This document shows, piece by piece, positions 1 through 7,849 of a stretch of DNA of 17,541 nt. The notes below the pieces were generated by a model. It was not told the origin of the DNA, made no database searches, and worked only from the letters and a program-made list of their open reading frames with translations. Within the stretch, counting starts at the first letter, position 1. Every line of letters begins with the position of its first letter. The position numbers were made by a program, and so were the translations under genes. The stretch lies in the NCBI GenBank assembly GCA_028686145.1, contig JAQUCQ010000026.1, forward strand, positions 1-17,541. Direction: 5' to 3'. This DNA is from Desulfuromonadaceae bacterium. Lineage in GTDB: Bacteria > Desulfobacterota > Desulfuromonadia > Geobacterales > Pseudopelobacteraceae.

Positions 1-1847
1 AATGACACGGTCAGCGCCAGAAACTCACCAAGCGAATCCCATCTCAAGTACCCTTCCTGCTGGAACTGCTGAACATGTTTGGGGGCTGAGCCACCTGCAC
101 CTGTCTCGAAAAGTCCTCCACCAGCCAGAAGCGGTACGATTGAGAGCATCTTTGAACTGGTACCCAGTTCAAGAATCGGGAACAGGTCGGTGATATAATC
201 CCTCAAGGCATTTCCGGTTACGGAAATCGTATCTAAACCGGCTTTTGCCCTTGGGAGAGTGAAGCGCATCGCTTCCACAGGGGACATAATCTGAATATCG
301 AGACCTTTGGTATCATAATCTTTCAGGTACTGATTCACTTTCAGAATCATCTGGGCATCATGTGCCCTGTTTTTGTCCAACCAGAATATTGCCGGTGCAC
401 CAGTGGCTCGTGCCCTGTTTACTGCGAGCTTGACCCAGTCCTGAATCGGCAGATCTTTTGCTTGGCAACCACGCCAGATATCGCCTTCTTCTACGGTGTG
501 CTGGAACAGCACCTCTCCCGCAGCATCGACGACACGCACTGTGCCATTTCCTGGAACCTTGAAAGTCTTGTCGTGTGAACCATATTCCTCAGCCTTTTGT
601 GCCATAAGGCCGACGTTGGAGGTGCAACCCATGGTCGAAGGATCGAAGGCGCCGTTTTTCTGACAGAAAGCAATGCACTCCTGGTACCACTCGGAATATG
701 ATGTATCGGGAATGACACACTTGGTATCGTGCAGTTTGCCGTCCGGGCCCCACATCATCCCCGAGTCACGGATAACAACGGGCATGGATGCGTCGATGAT
801 GATATCGTTACTTGCATGAAGGTTGGTGATTCCCTTGGCAGAGTCAACCATCGCCAGCTCAGGTCTTTTCTTGTACACTTCCTGAATATCCGCTTCTATC
901 TCTGCTTGCTTGTCTGCCGGCAATTTCTTGATTTTCAGGTAAAGGTCTCCCATACCAAGATCCGGATTGACACCCAACTCTTTAAATGTGGCAGCATGCT
1001 TTTCAAAGACATCCTTGTAGAAGACAGAGACAAAATGACCGAACATGATTGGATCGGAAATTTTCATCATGGTTGCTTTGAGGTGTACTGAGAACAACAC
1101 ACCTTTTGCTTTTGCGTCTTCGATCTGCTCAGCAATAAATGTGCGCAGAGCTTTGGCGCTCATAAATGCCCCATCAAGGACTTCACCTTCCAATAGAGGC
1201 AGTTTTTCTTTAAGAACTGTGACTTTCCCAGATTGATCAACAAACTCGATTTTTACATCGCCAGCCTTTTTCATCGTAGTGGATTTTTCACTATGGTAAA
1301 AATCTCCAGCTGTCATATGTGCTACATGCGTCTTCGATTCCGGACTCCAGGCACCCAGCTTAACCGGATGTTTTTTGGCGTACTGTTTAACAGAAGCGGC
1401 CACCCTTCTATCAGAGTTACCTTCGCGCAAAACAGGGTTAACGGCACTTCCCAGGCACTTGGCATATCGAGCATGCAACTCTTTTTCTGCATCGGTCTTA
1501 GGCTCTTCAGGATAGTCAGGAAGTTTATAGCCCTGCTCCTGCAATTCCTTGATAGCAGCTTTCAGCTGGGGGATTGAAGCACTGACGTTAGGCAGCTTGA
1601 TAATATTGGCTTCAGGTTTTTGTGTAAGATCACCCAGCTCAGCCAGATAATCAGGCATCCTCTGACTTTCGGTCAGGTAATCAGGAAAGTTTGCAATGAT
1701 TCTTCCTGCAACAGAGATATCTCTTGTTTCAACAACAACGCCTGCTGCCTTGGTGAATGCATTTACGATCGGAAGTAGAGAGTAAGTTGCCAGTGCAGGT
1801 GCTTCATCAATTTTCGACCAAATAATTTTTGCTGTTTCTGTTGTCAT
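1..1847 (-). CDS. icd: NADP-dependent isocitrate dehydrogenase, monomeric type (partial, C-terminus off the left edge)
   Basis: Oxidative decarboxylation of isocitrate to 2-oxoglutarate with NADP in the cytosolic TCA cycle. I translated the minus strand from the ATG at 1847: 615 codons stay open to the window edge with no frameshift. The family is about 740 residues, so roughly the last 125 are missing. Motifs of the monomeric (not the common dimeric) family are clear: NPVLREGNSDRR near residues 137-148, ATMMKISDPIMFGHF, DASMPVVIRDSGMMWGP, STMGCTSNVGLMAQKAEEYGSHDKTF, the RDYITDLFPI segment and ETGAGGSAPKHVQQ. These contain the Ser, Lys, Tyr, Arg/Asp and His residues known to bind isocitrate, metal and NADP in the Azotobacter enzyme. 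The start is supported by AAGGAGAG six to eight bases upstream. It lies last in the lepA-lepB-aspS direction but has its own promoter and operator-like palindrome about 200 bp upstream. Confidence 0.96.
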   Translation of the reverse strand, partial: MTTETAKIIWSKIDEAPALATYSLLPIVNAFTKAAGVVVETRDISVAGRIIANFPDYLTESQRMPDYLAELGDLTQKPEANIIKLPNVSASIPQLKAAIKELQEQGYKLPDYPEEPKTDAEKELHARYAKCLGSAVNPVLREGNSDRRVAASVKQYAKKHPVKLGAWSPESKTHVAHMTAGDFYHSEKSTTMKKAGDVKIEFVDQSGKVTVLKEKLPLLEGEVLDGAFMSAKALRTFIAEQIEDAKAKGVLFSVHLKATMMKISDPIMFGHFVSVFYKDVFEKHAATFKELGVNPDLGMGDLYLKIKKLPADKQAEIEADIQEVYKKRPELAMVDSAKGITNLHASNDIIIDASMPVVIRDSGMMWGPDGKLHDTKCVIPDTSYSEWYQECIAFCQKNGAFDPSTMGCTSNVGLMAQKAEEYGSHDKTFKVPGNGTVRVVDAAGEVLFQHTVEEGDIWRGCQAKDLPIQDWVKLAVNRARATGAPAIFWLDKNRAHDAQMILKVNQYLKDYDTKGLDIQIMSPVEAMRFTLPRAKAGLDTISVTGNALRDYITDLFPILELGTSSKMLSIVPLLAGGGLFETGAGGSAPKHVQQFQQEGYLRWDSLGEFLALTVS

Positions 1848-2043
1848 GTATCTCTCCTTAGATTTAATACCAGATAGCCTATGGCCCTATGAAAGCAGTA
1901 ATGCGATCTTGCAAACATAAATTTAAAAAAGGTTTTTTTATCTCGCGGATCTTCGGTATCTACCCTATATGCCAATAAAATTGATGCGTTTTTTTAACAA
2001 TACTATATATATATACAGATATTTTACAGTGACGGTAAAAATC

Positions 2044-2060
2044 TTGTATACAGTATACAA
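2044..2060. promoter_or_regulatory. Perfect 17-bp palindrome, probable repressor operator of icd
   Basis: TTGTATACAGTATACAA has two exact 8-bp arms around one central base. It covers the candidate -10 box and the predicted transcription start of icd, where a bound dimeric repressor would block polymerase. In Geobacter the repressor HgtR is reported to control TCA-cycle genes including icd and gltA. That makes it one candidate, but I cannot state its consensus from memory and do not claim a match. Confidence 0.5.
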
Positions 2061-2078
2061 AACCCATTTGAGTGTCAA
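2052..2078 (-). promoter_or_regulatory. Candidate sigma-70 promoter of icd
   Basis: Read on the minus strand, a perfect TTGACA -35 box (2078-2073) is followed after 15 bp by TATACT (2057-2052), five of six to the -10 consensus. The 15-bp spacer is short. With the usual 17 bp the -10 would be TACTGT, a poorer match. Transcription would start near 2045 and leave a leader of about 200 nt before the icd ATG. No other pair of boxes in the 287-bp gap is as good. No transcription data are available. Confidence 0.5.
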
Positions 2079-2134
2079 GGAAAAATAGGTTTAAGTGATT
2101 GCTGCCAAAGCAGACGAAAGAGCCTTAATACCAA

Positions 2135-2824
2135 TTACTTTTTATTAGAAAAACGTCGCGCTTCAACGGCTTCGTCGCGGCTGAAATTTCGGGGTATTAC
2201 GAAGACTTGTCCAGGCCAGAGGCGTTTGGGATCACGGATCTGATCGCGGTTGGCTCTGTAGATAAGCGGCCATAAGGTAGAATCGTTATAAATTTCCGTT
2301 CGAGCTGAAATTTGCGGCAGCGTTTCACCACGTCGGACTGTATACGTTGTTGGTAGAGGCTGTGGGGTTTCTTTATGTTTTTTCTGAGCCAGGCGCTCTG
2401 CCTCGGCTAACCTGGCGGCCTGTTGCGCCCTCAGCCGTATCTCCGCTTTTGCAACGGCACGCATCAATTGCTCTTCTTCAGCCTTCGCCGCGAGTTCTGC
2501 TAGTAGTTGCTGTTTCTCAGCTTCACGTTGCTTTCTGACGCGTTTGACTTCAGATTGCAACATTTCTGCCTTTAAAAATGCCAGCTGATAATAGACATCT
2601 GCTCCTTTATCATCTTCACGAACGTGATACAGTGCCTCACCATGCTCAAACGTTTCCAGCAAACTTCGATACTCTTGTGGAAACAGTTCCGGAGTTTCCC
2701 TGCGCCCAAGATTTTCGACCAAGTGAGTTGTCTTTGTGCGCCAGGTCGAGATCGGTGCAGAGCAAGCCGCCAGTAAAGCACAAAGCAACAGTATGTAAAC
2801 TGCCTGGCGGATTTTACCGATCAT
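2135..2824 (-). CDS. Lipoprotein with coiled coil and C-terminal LysM domain, function unknown
   Basis: Probably a cell-envelope lipoprotein that touches peptidoglycan. From the ATG at 2824 the protein has 229 residues: a short basic start, a hydrophobic stretch ending in the lipobox LLAAC (Cys 21), a charged linker, a long Ala/Glu/Lys/Gln-rich helix likely to form a coiled coil (about residues 86-150), a short Pro/Thr hinge, then a LysM domain (about 161-211) with YTVRRGETLPQISA at its start and LWPGQVFVIPR at its end. A TTG two codons upstream at 2830 overlaps the aspS stop as TTGA and could also serve. Neither start has a strong ribosome-binding site, so translation may be coupled to aspS. 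LysM binds N-acetylglucosamine polymers; no catalytic domain is visible. I do not recognise a named family for the N-terminal part. Confidence 0.85.
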   Translation of the reverse strand: MIGKIRQAVYILLLCALLAACSAPISTWRTKTTHLVENLGRRETPELFPQEYRSLLETFEHGEALYHVREDDKGADVYYQLAFLKAEMLQSEVKRVRKQREAEKQQLLAELAAKAEEEQLMRAVAKAEIRLRAQQAARLAEAERLAQKKHKETPQPLPTTYTVRRGETLPQISARTEIYNDSTLWPLIYRANRDQIRDPKRLWPGQVFVIPRNFSRDEAVEARRFSNKK

Positions 2825-2826
2825 GA

Positions 2827-4611
2827 TCAACTTTGCTTTTCAGCCAAACGGATACCCAATTCACGAAGTTGTTTGTTGTCAACCGGAGAAGGCGCCTCAG
2901 ACATCATGCAAGTTCCCTTCTCTGTTTTGGGGAAGGCTATAACATCACGGATTGAATCACTGCCGGTCAGCAGCATTATCAATCGGTCCAGACCAAATGC
3001 TATCCCGCCGTGTGGAGGAGTTCCAAATTCAAGAGCATCCAGAAGGAAACCAAACTTACTGCGGGCATCCTCAACATTCATTCCGAGCAGCTTGAACATT
3101 AATGATTGAATATGCTCTTGATGAATCCTGATAGAACCACCACCAATTTCGCTGCCATTCAATACGAGATCATACGCCTTGGCACGACAGAGCCCCGGAT
3201 TTGATTCAATAAACTTCAGATCTTCATCCATTGGTGCAGTGAAGGGGTGGTGTACTGCACACCAGCGTTTTTCATCTTCATCCCATTCCAACAACGGAAA
3301 TTCGGTTATCCATACAAAGCGGTATTCATCCTTGCTAGTCAACTTGAGAAGATTCGCCAAGTGGTTACGCAACCTGCCGAGCGAATCGTTGACCACCTTG
3401 GGTTTATCTGCAACAAAGAACAGCAGGTCCCCTTCTTCAGCTCCAAAAGAGTTGTTCATAGTAGCAATCTCTTCCGCAGTAAAGAACTTGGCAATTGGCG
3501 AATGCCACTCGCCGCCCTCCATTTTTACATATGCAAGTCCTTTAGCACCGTATATTTTGACAAATTCTGTCAGATCGTCAATCTCCTTACGGGAGAACTT
3601 TGCACAACCCTTGGCATTTATACCTTTTATGATTCCTCCCTTTGAAGCAACATCGGCAAAAACTTTAAAACCTGACGCCTTGACAATATCAGTAAGATCG
3701 CACAGTTCCATACCGAATCTCAAGTCGGGATTATCAACACCAAAACGACGTATTGCCTCGGCATACGTAAGTCGCTCCACCGGCAACTGAACCGCAACGC
3801 CTTTTGCTTCAGTAAAAACACGCGCAATCAACCCTTCCATGACAGTTATGATATCTTCCTGATCTATAAAAGACATCTCACAGTCAATCTGCGTAAACTC
3901 CGGCTGACGATCGGCACGCAAATCTTCATCGCGAAAACAGCGTACGATCTGGAAATATCGGTCAAAACCTGAAATCATAAGGATCTGTTTAAAGATTTGA
4001 GGAGATTGCGGCAGTGCATAAAACTGCCCCTGATTTATACGGGAAGGCACCAGAAAGTCACGTGCCCCTTCCGGGGTCGATTTCGTAAGAAACGGAGTTT
4101 CAAGTTCAATAAAACCGTTATCCGTCAGATATGAACGGGTCAACTGTGCTACCCTTGAACGCAGAATCAGGTTATATTGCAACTGAGGGCGCCGAAGATC
4201 TAGATAGCGGTACTTCAAGCGAATGTTCTCATTAATCTCATTATGTTCGTCCAACATGAACGGCAACGCCTTTGAACGATTGAGCAATTTGCATTCAAGC
4301 ACTTGAATTTCTACTTCTCCGGTCTTCATATTCGGATTAACGGTGCCTTCCGGACGCGGAATTACAGTGCCCCTGACCGCCAGGACAAATTCGCTACGGA
4401 CCGATTCGGCAACGGCATGCCCGGACGCGTTGACTTCAGGATCAAAGACAATCTGAGCTATTCCCTCTCGGTCACGCAAGTCGATAAATATAAGTCCGCC
4501 ATGGTCTCGCCGTCGCAGTGCCCACCCCATCAAAATCACTTCACTGCCGATATCTGCAGCCTTCAGGTCACCGCAGTAATGTGTCCGTTTCCAATTCCCA
4601 AGAAAATCCAT
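2827..4611 (-). CDS. aspS: Aspartate--tRNA ligase, likely non-discriminating (Asp/Asn)
   Basis: Class II aminoacyl-tRNA synthetase charging tRNA-Asp and, by residue inference, tRNA-Asn. The N-terminal OB-fold anticodon domain covers about residues 1-110. The catalytic core has motif 2 in FRDEDLRADRQPEFTQID, a bacterial GAD insertion domain in the middle, and motif 3 as GIAFGLDRLIMLL near the C-terminus. With the ATG at 4611 it is 594 residues, normal for bacterial AspRS. That start has GGGGGA just upstream, while the TTG at 4623 would place this element inside the gene. His37 (RRRDHGG) and Gly89 (RPEG) align with His31 and Gly83 of the Pseudomonas aeruginosa enzyme, the residues tied to relaxed tRNA recognition; E. 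coli AspRS has Leu and Lys there. A GatCAB amidotransferase would then be needed; none is in the window. The lipoprotein gene follows directly. Confidence 0.97.
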   Translation of the reverse strand: MDFLGNWKRTHYCGDLKAADIGSEVILMGWALRRRDHGGLIFIDLRDREGIAQIVFDPEVNASGHAVAESVRSEFVLAVRGTVIPRPEGTVNPNMKTGEVEIQVLECKLLNRSKALPFMLDEHNEINENIRLKYRYLDLRRPQLQYNLILRSRVAQLTRSYLTDNGFIELETPFLTKSTPEGARDFLVPSRINQGQFYALPQSPQIFKQILMISGFDRYFQIVRCFRDEDLRADRQPEFTQIDCEMSFIDQEDIITVMEGLIARVFTEAKGVAVQLPVERLTYAEAIRRFGVDNPDLRFGMELCDLTDIVKASGFKVFADVASKGGIIKGINAKGCAKFSRKEIDDLTEFVKIYGAKGLAYVKMEGGEWHSPIAKFFTAEEIATMNNSFGAEEGDLLFFVADKPKVVNDSLGRLRNHLANLLKLTSKDEYRFVWITEFPLLEWDEDEKRWCAVHHPFTAPMDEDLKFIESNPGLCRAKAYDLVLNGSEIGGGSIRIHQEHIQSLMFKLLGMNVEDARSKFGFLLDALEFGTPPHGGIAFGLDRLIMLLTGSDSIRDVIAFPKTEKGTCMMSEAPSPVDNKQLRELGIRLAEKQS

Positions 4612-4639
4612 ACTATCCCCCAATTTACGTATAATTTAT

Positions 4640-5305
4640 TTATTTTATCAGTTGGCCGATACTGCCAAAGCGCGGCCTGAACTTTTCACTATCCCAGGAC
4701 CAGTACTTGATAAATGCCAACCCCTTTATTTGATCACGACGCACAAATTTCCAGAAACGACTGTCGTAGGAACGGTCACGGTTGTCACCCATAACGAAGT
4801 ATGAATCGGCTGGTACGGTAAAAGGTCCAAACGTATCACGCGGATTCACCTCTTTCGGAATCAGATCCTTTTCCTTATGTACTTCGTGAGGGTTTACATA
4901 CAATTTACCATTGACATACACCTTTTTATCCTTTCCCTCCACCACATCACCAGGGACGCCTATCACGCGTTTGATAAAATCTTTACTGGGATCTTCCGGA
5001 TACTCAAAAACAATTACATCACCACGACGCGGGTCACGAATCGTCAGGACTCGTTTATCTATGAAAGGAATTTCAGTGCCGTAAATAAATTTGTTGACCA
5101 ACAGGTGATCACCAATCTGCAGCGTATCCTCCATTGATCCAGACGGAATCTTGAAAGCTTGAACTATATAAGTACGAATTACCAAAGCCAGCAGTATCGC
5201 AATCGCAATCGACTCGGCGTATTCCCGGATCAAACCTTTCTTTTTTACCGGCTGCGGTTGTACCGGAGAAATTGTTGTCTGTGAAGAGTCTTGGTGTTCT
5301 TTCAT
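4640..5305 (-). CDS. lepB: Signal peptidase I
   Basis: Membrane serine protease (family S26) that cuts signal peptides from exported proteins on the outer face of the inner membrane. The 221-residue protein has a cytosolic N-terminal tail rich in Gln, Pro and Lys, one membrane segment (about 31-50, SIAIAILLALVIRTYIVQAF), the box IPSGSMEDTL with nucleophile Ser57, the general-base Lys112 in FIKRVIGVPGD, and the MGDNRDRSYDSR box near 170. It ends with WSWD and a short tail. The single membrane segment is typical of Gram-positive and many deltaproteobacterial enzymes; E. coli LepB has two. The ATG at 5305 follows AAAGGA at good spacing. It sits 27 bp after lepA, the classic lepA-lepB pairing, and 28 bp before aspS, so the three genes are likely co-transcribed. 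Confidence 0.97.
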   Translation of the reverse strand: MKEHQDSSQTTISPVQPQPVKKKGLIREYAESIAIAILLALVIRTYIVQAFKIPSGSMEDTLQIGDHLLVNKFIYGTEIPFIDKRVLTIRDPRRGDVIVFEYPEDPSKDFIKRVIGVPGDVVEGKDKKVYVNGKLYVNPHEVHKEKDLIPKEVNPRDTFGPFTVPADSYFVMGDNRDRSYDSRFWKFVRRDQIKGLAFIKYWSWDSEKFRPRFGSIGQLIK

Positions 5306-5332
5306 ATTGGATTCCTTTATTAACGTAGTCGG

Positions 5333-7129
5333 TCAATCAACCTTCAGAATTGCGAGGAATGCTTCCTGTGGCAACTCGACATTGCCAACATTTTTCATCC
5401 GCTTTTTCCCCTCTTTTTGTTTCTCCAGCAACTTCCGTTTACGGGTGATATCCCCGCCATAACATTTTGCCAGAACATCCTTGCGCATGGCTTTGACCGT
5501 CTCACGGGCAATAATTTTGTTACCGATGGCAGCTTGAATCGCCACCTCAAACATCTGTCGCGAAATCAGTTCCTTCATTTTTGCGACAAGATCGCGACCG
5601 CGAAAATATGCTTTTTCGCGGTGCAGGATCAGTGACAGAGCGTCAACGACTTCACCGTTGATCATGACATTCATCCGTACCAGATCACTGCGTCTATATT
5701 CAAGATGTTCATAATCCAGGGAAGCATAGCCTTTGGTTATTGATTTGAGACGATCATAAAAATCCAGCACGATTTCGTTCAACGGCAGTTCATAGATAAT
5801 CATAACGCGGGTCGGCGTCAAATATTTGATCTCGCGCTGAACACCTCGTTTGTCTTCACAGAGCGCCAGCACGCCACCGACAAATTCATTTGGAACATGA
5901 ATGTGGGCCAGGATAAAAGGTTCTTCCAGATACTCCGTGCTCTGCAGTTCGGGCATTTGATTGGCGCTCTGAATAGAATACACTTCGCCGTTCATTTTGT
6001 GCACCCGATAAACTACCGTCGGAGCGGTTGTAATCAACTCAAGTCCAAACTCCCGTTCCAGGCGCTCCTGAATAATTTCCATATGCAGCAGGCCGAGGAA
6101 CCCGCAACGAAAACCAAAACCAAGTGCCAGTGAAGTTTCCGGTTCAAAAGAGAACGACGAATCATTCAGTTTCAGCTTGGCCAATGCATCCCGCAACTGT
6201 TCGTACTGGACGGTATCAATCGGATACAGGCCGGAGAAAACCATCGGCTTGACCTCCTTGAAACCTTCCAGCGCCTTATCGCACTGGCGATGCAGCAGCG
6301 TGACGGTGTCGCCAACTTTGGCATCGGCAACATCTTTGATACCCGCGATGATGAAGCCGACCTCCCCCGCTACCAGCTCCGGCACCTCAATCATCGTCGG
6401 AGCAAACACCCCCACCTTAAGCGCTTCAAATGAGCTGTTTGTCGACATCAACTGAATCCGGTCACCTTTTTTGAGCGTGCCGTCAAAGAGTCGCACCAGA
6501 ATAATTACCCCCTGATACTGATCATACCAGGAGTCAAACAACAACGCCTTGAGGGGAGCATCCGGGTTTCCGGTGGGTGATGGTATTTTTTTGACAATTT
6601 CCTCAAGGATCTCGTGCGTACCGATCCCTTCTTTGGCACTGGCCAAAACAGCATCATGGGCATCAATACCGATGATGTCTTCGATCTCCTGCTTAACCCG
6701 TTCCGGGTCGGCAGCTGGCAGATCAATCTTGTTCAATACGGGAAAAACCTCTAGATTAATATCCAAAGCGAGGTAGACATTAGCTAGAGTCTGGGCTTCG
6801 ACTCCCTGAGAAGCGTCAACGACCAGCAGTCCGCCTTCGCAGGCAGCCAGAGAACGTGACACCTCATAGGTAAAGTCAACATGACCGGGAGTATCAATAA
6901 GGTTAAGCACATAGTCAATACCGGCGTCGGAACGGTAATTAAGGCGTACAGTCTGAGCCTTGATCGTAATGCCCCGTTCCCGTTCAAGATCCATTTTATC
7001 AAGGAACTGGTTCTGCTTGTCCCGATCAGAAACAGTGCCGGTATATTCAAGAAGGCGGTCTGCCAGTGTCGATTTACCGTGATCGATGTGGGCAATAATG
7101 GAGAAGTTGCGGATTCTACTGATTTCCAT
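5333..7129 (-). CDS. lepA: Elongation factor 4 (ribosomal translocation/biogenesis GTPase LepA)
   Basis: Translational GTPase that binds the ribosome and affects back-translocation, initiation or subunit assembly under stress. It has 598 residues, the normal length. G motifs are intact: AHIDHGKST (13-21), the switch-I Thr in RGITIKAQT, DTPGH (79-83) and NKID (133-136). EF-G-like domains II, III and V follow. The LepA-specific C-terminal domain is present, with GGDITRKRKLLEKQKEGKKR and the end segment VELPQEAFLAILK. The ATG at 7129 follows GAAGGA at usual spacing. It is the first gene of the minus-strand series lepA-lepB-aspS-LysM-(icd); the only upstream gene, tadA, points the other way, so the promoter must lie in 7130-7392. 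Confidence 0.98.
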   Translation of the reverse strand: MEISRIRNFSIIAHIDHGKSTLADRLLEYTGTVSDRDKQNQFLDKMDLERERGITIKAQTVRLNYRSDAGIDYVLNLIDTPGHVDFTYEVSRSLAACEGGLLVVDASQGVEAQTLANVYLALDINLEVFPVLNKIDLPAADPERVKQEIEDIIGIDAHDAVLASAKEGIGTHEILEEIVKKIPSPTGNPDAPLKALLFDSWYDQYQGVIILVRLFDGTLKKGDRIQLMSTNSSFEALKVGVFAPTMIEVPELVAGEVGFIIAGIKDVADAKVGDTVTLLHRQCDKALEGFKEVKPMVFSGLYPIDTVQYEQLRDALAKLKLNDSSFSFEPETSLALGFGFRCGFLGLLHMEIIQERLEREFGLELITTAPTVVYRVHKMNGEVYSIQSANQMPELQSTEYLEEPFILAHIHVPNEFVGGVLALCEDKRGVQREIKYLTPTRVMIIYELPLNEIVLDFYDRLKSITKGYASLDYEHLEYRRSDLVRMNVMINGEVVDALSLILHREKAYFRGRDLVAKMKELISRQMFEVAIQAAIGNKIIARETVKAMRKDVLAKCYGGDITRKRKLLEKQKEGKKRMKNVGNVELPQEAFLAILKVD

Positions 7130-7163
7130 GAATTCCTTCGTACTCTAAAAAATATGACTTTTG

Positions 7164-7192
7164 AGAATAAATAAAGATGGCGGGAAAGTAAA
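7164..7192 (-). promoter_or_regulatory. Weak candidate promoter of the lepA operon
   Basis: On the minus strand TTTACT (7192-7187) and TATTCT (7169-7164) are 17 bp apart and each match the sigma-70 boxes in four of six positions. The pair is 35 bp upstream of the lepA ATG. A promoter is required here because lepA is the first gene in its direction, but the match is only moderate. Confidence 0.25.
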
Positions 7193-7254
7193 GGGGAAAA
7201 GGGGAATACCTACCTGGCACATCTACATAATTCACACTTGACAAGAGGACGTTA

Positions 7255-7278
7255 AATGAGGCTTATTTTCACCTCATT
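7255..7278. repeat. Inverted repeat between lepA and tadA
   Basis: AATGAGG (7255-7261) and CCTCATT (7272-7278) are exact 7-bp arms around a 10-base spacer, in the divergent region between lepA and tadA. Just upstream a perfect TTGACA (7238-7243, plus strand) could be a -35 box for tadA, but the sequence 17 bp further, GCTTAT, is a poor -10. The repeat could be an operator or chance; the rest of 7130-7380 is A/T- and purine-rich with no gene that I see. Confidence 0.3.
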
Positions 7279-7392
7279 GAATAGATAAACAGAAGCACCA
7301 CTATTAAAAACAATTATGTTATAAGGATTTTAATTATTACACTCTCCAGATTTACTCATAAAAACGACCCTATTCACAACCATGAATACTGG

Positions 7393-7848
7393 ATGCGCCG
7401 TGCCATTACTGAAGCGGCTAAGGCACAGACAAAAAATGAGGTGCCAATCGGGTGCGTCATCGTACAAGACAACAAGATCGTTGCCCGCGGATATAACCTG
7501 CGCGAAACAAGTCAGGATCCGGCAGGGCATGCCGAAATGATTGCCATAAGAAAAGCCGCCCGGAAACGTGGTTCCTGGCGGCTCCTTGATACGGTCCTGT
7601 ACGTTACTCTGGAACCATGCACTATGTGTATGGGTGCTATCATTCTTGCCCGCATCCCCACCGTCGTCTTCGGCTGTTATGACCCGAAAGGAGGTGCGGC
7701 CGGTTCGCTCTATGACCTCTCCAGCGATCCACGCCTCAATCATCAGGTTGAACTTGTGCCACGCATTCTTGAATCAGAATGTTCAGACCTTCTGAGCAGC
7801 TTCTTTGCCCAATTGCGCATGCGCAAACGACGCGAGCGCATTTCTTGA
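7393..7848 (+). CDS. tadA: tRNA-specific adenosine deaminase (wobble A34 to inosine)
   Basis: Zinc deaminase that converts adenosine 34 of tRNA-Arg(ACG) to inosine. From the ATG at 7393 it has 151 residues with the zinc/proton-relay motif HAE (46-48), the zinc cysteines in EPCTMC (74-79), GAAGSLYDL, and the DPRLNHQVE and SDLLSSFF segments that contact tRNA. The start is doubtful. The codons just before 7393 read HEYW in frame, exactly the residues before MR in other TadA proteins such as E. coli (SHEYWMRHAL), so the real protein probably begins earlier. The frame is open back to a TAG at 7282-7284 but contains no ATG, GTG or TTG. An AAGGA at 7323-7327 stands five and eight bases before in-frame ATT codons at 7333 and 7336. 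It is divergent from lepA and convergent with lysC. Confidence 0.93.
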   Translation: MRRAITEAAKAQTKNEVPIGCVIVQDNKIVARGYNLRETSQDPAGHAEMIAIRKAARKRGSWRLLDTVLYVTLEPCTMCMGAIILARIPTVVFGCYDPKGGAAGSLYDLSSDPRLNHQVELVPRILESECSDLLSSFFAQLRMRKRRERIS

Positions 7849-7849
7849 C

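Noticed and set aside
360..1577. Several plus-strand open frames of 60-120 codons opposite icd
   Set aside because: They lie within the intact icd coding sequence on the other strand and have no recognisable domain or ribosome-binding site.
1921..1940. A-run and T-run (AAAAAAGGTTTTTTT) before icd as a terminator
   Set aside because: The arms pair only as A-T with a two-base loop, which is too tight and too weak to fold as a terminator hairpin.
3179..3790. A 203-codon plus-strand frame opposite aspS
   Set aside because: It is antisense to conserved AspRS codons and has a Ser/Arg-rich composition typical of shadow frames; no start signal.
4612..4623. TTG start of aspS at 4623
   Set aside because: The GGGGGA ribosome-binding site lies between this TTG and the ATG at 4611, and AspRS homologs begin near the ATG.
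7130..7392. Possible small RNA or tRNA in the lepA-tadA gap
   Set aside because: I found no cloverleaf, no 4.5S-like hairpin and no strong terminator; only weak promoter-like boxes and one short inverted repeat.
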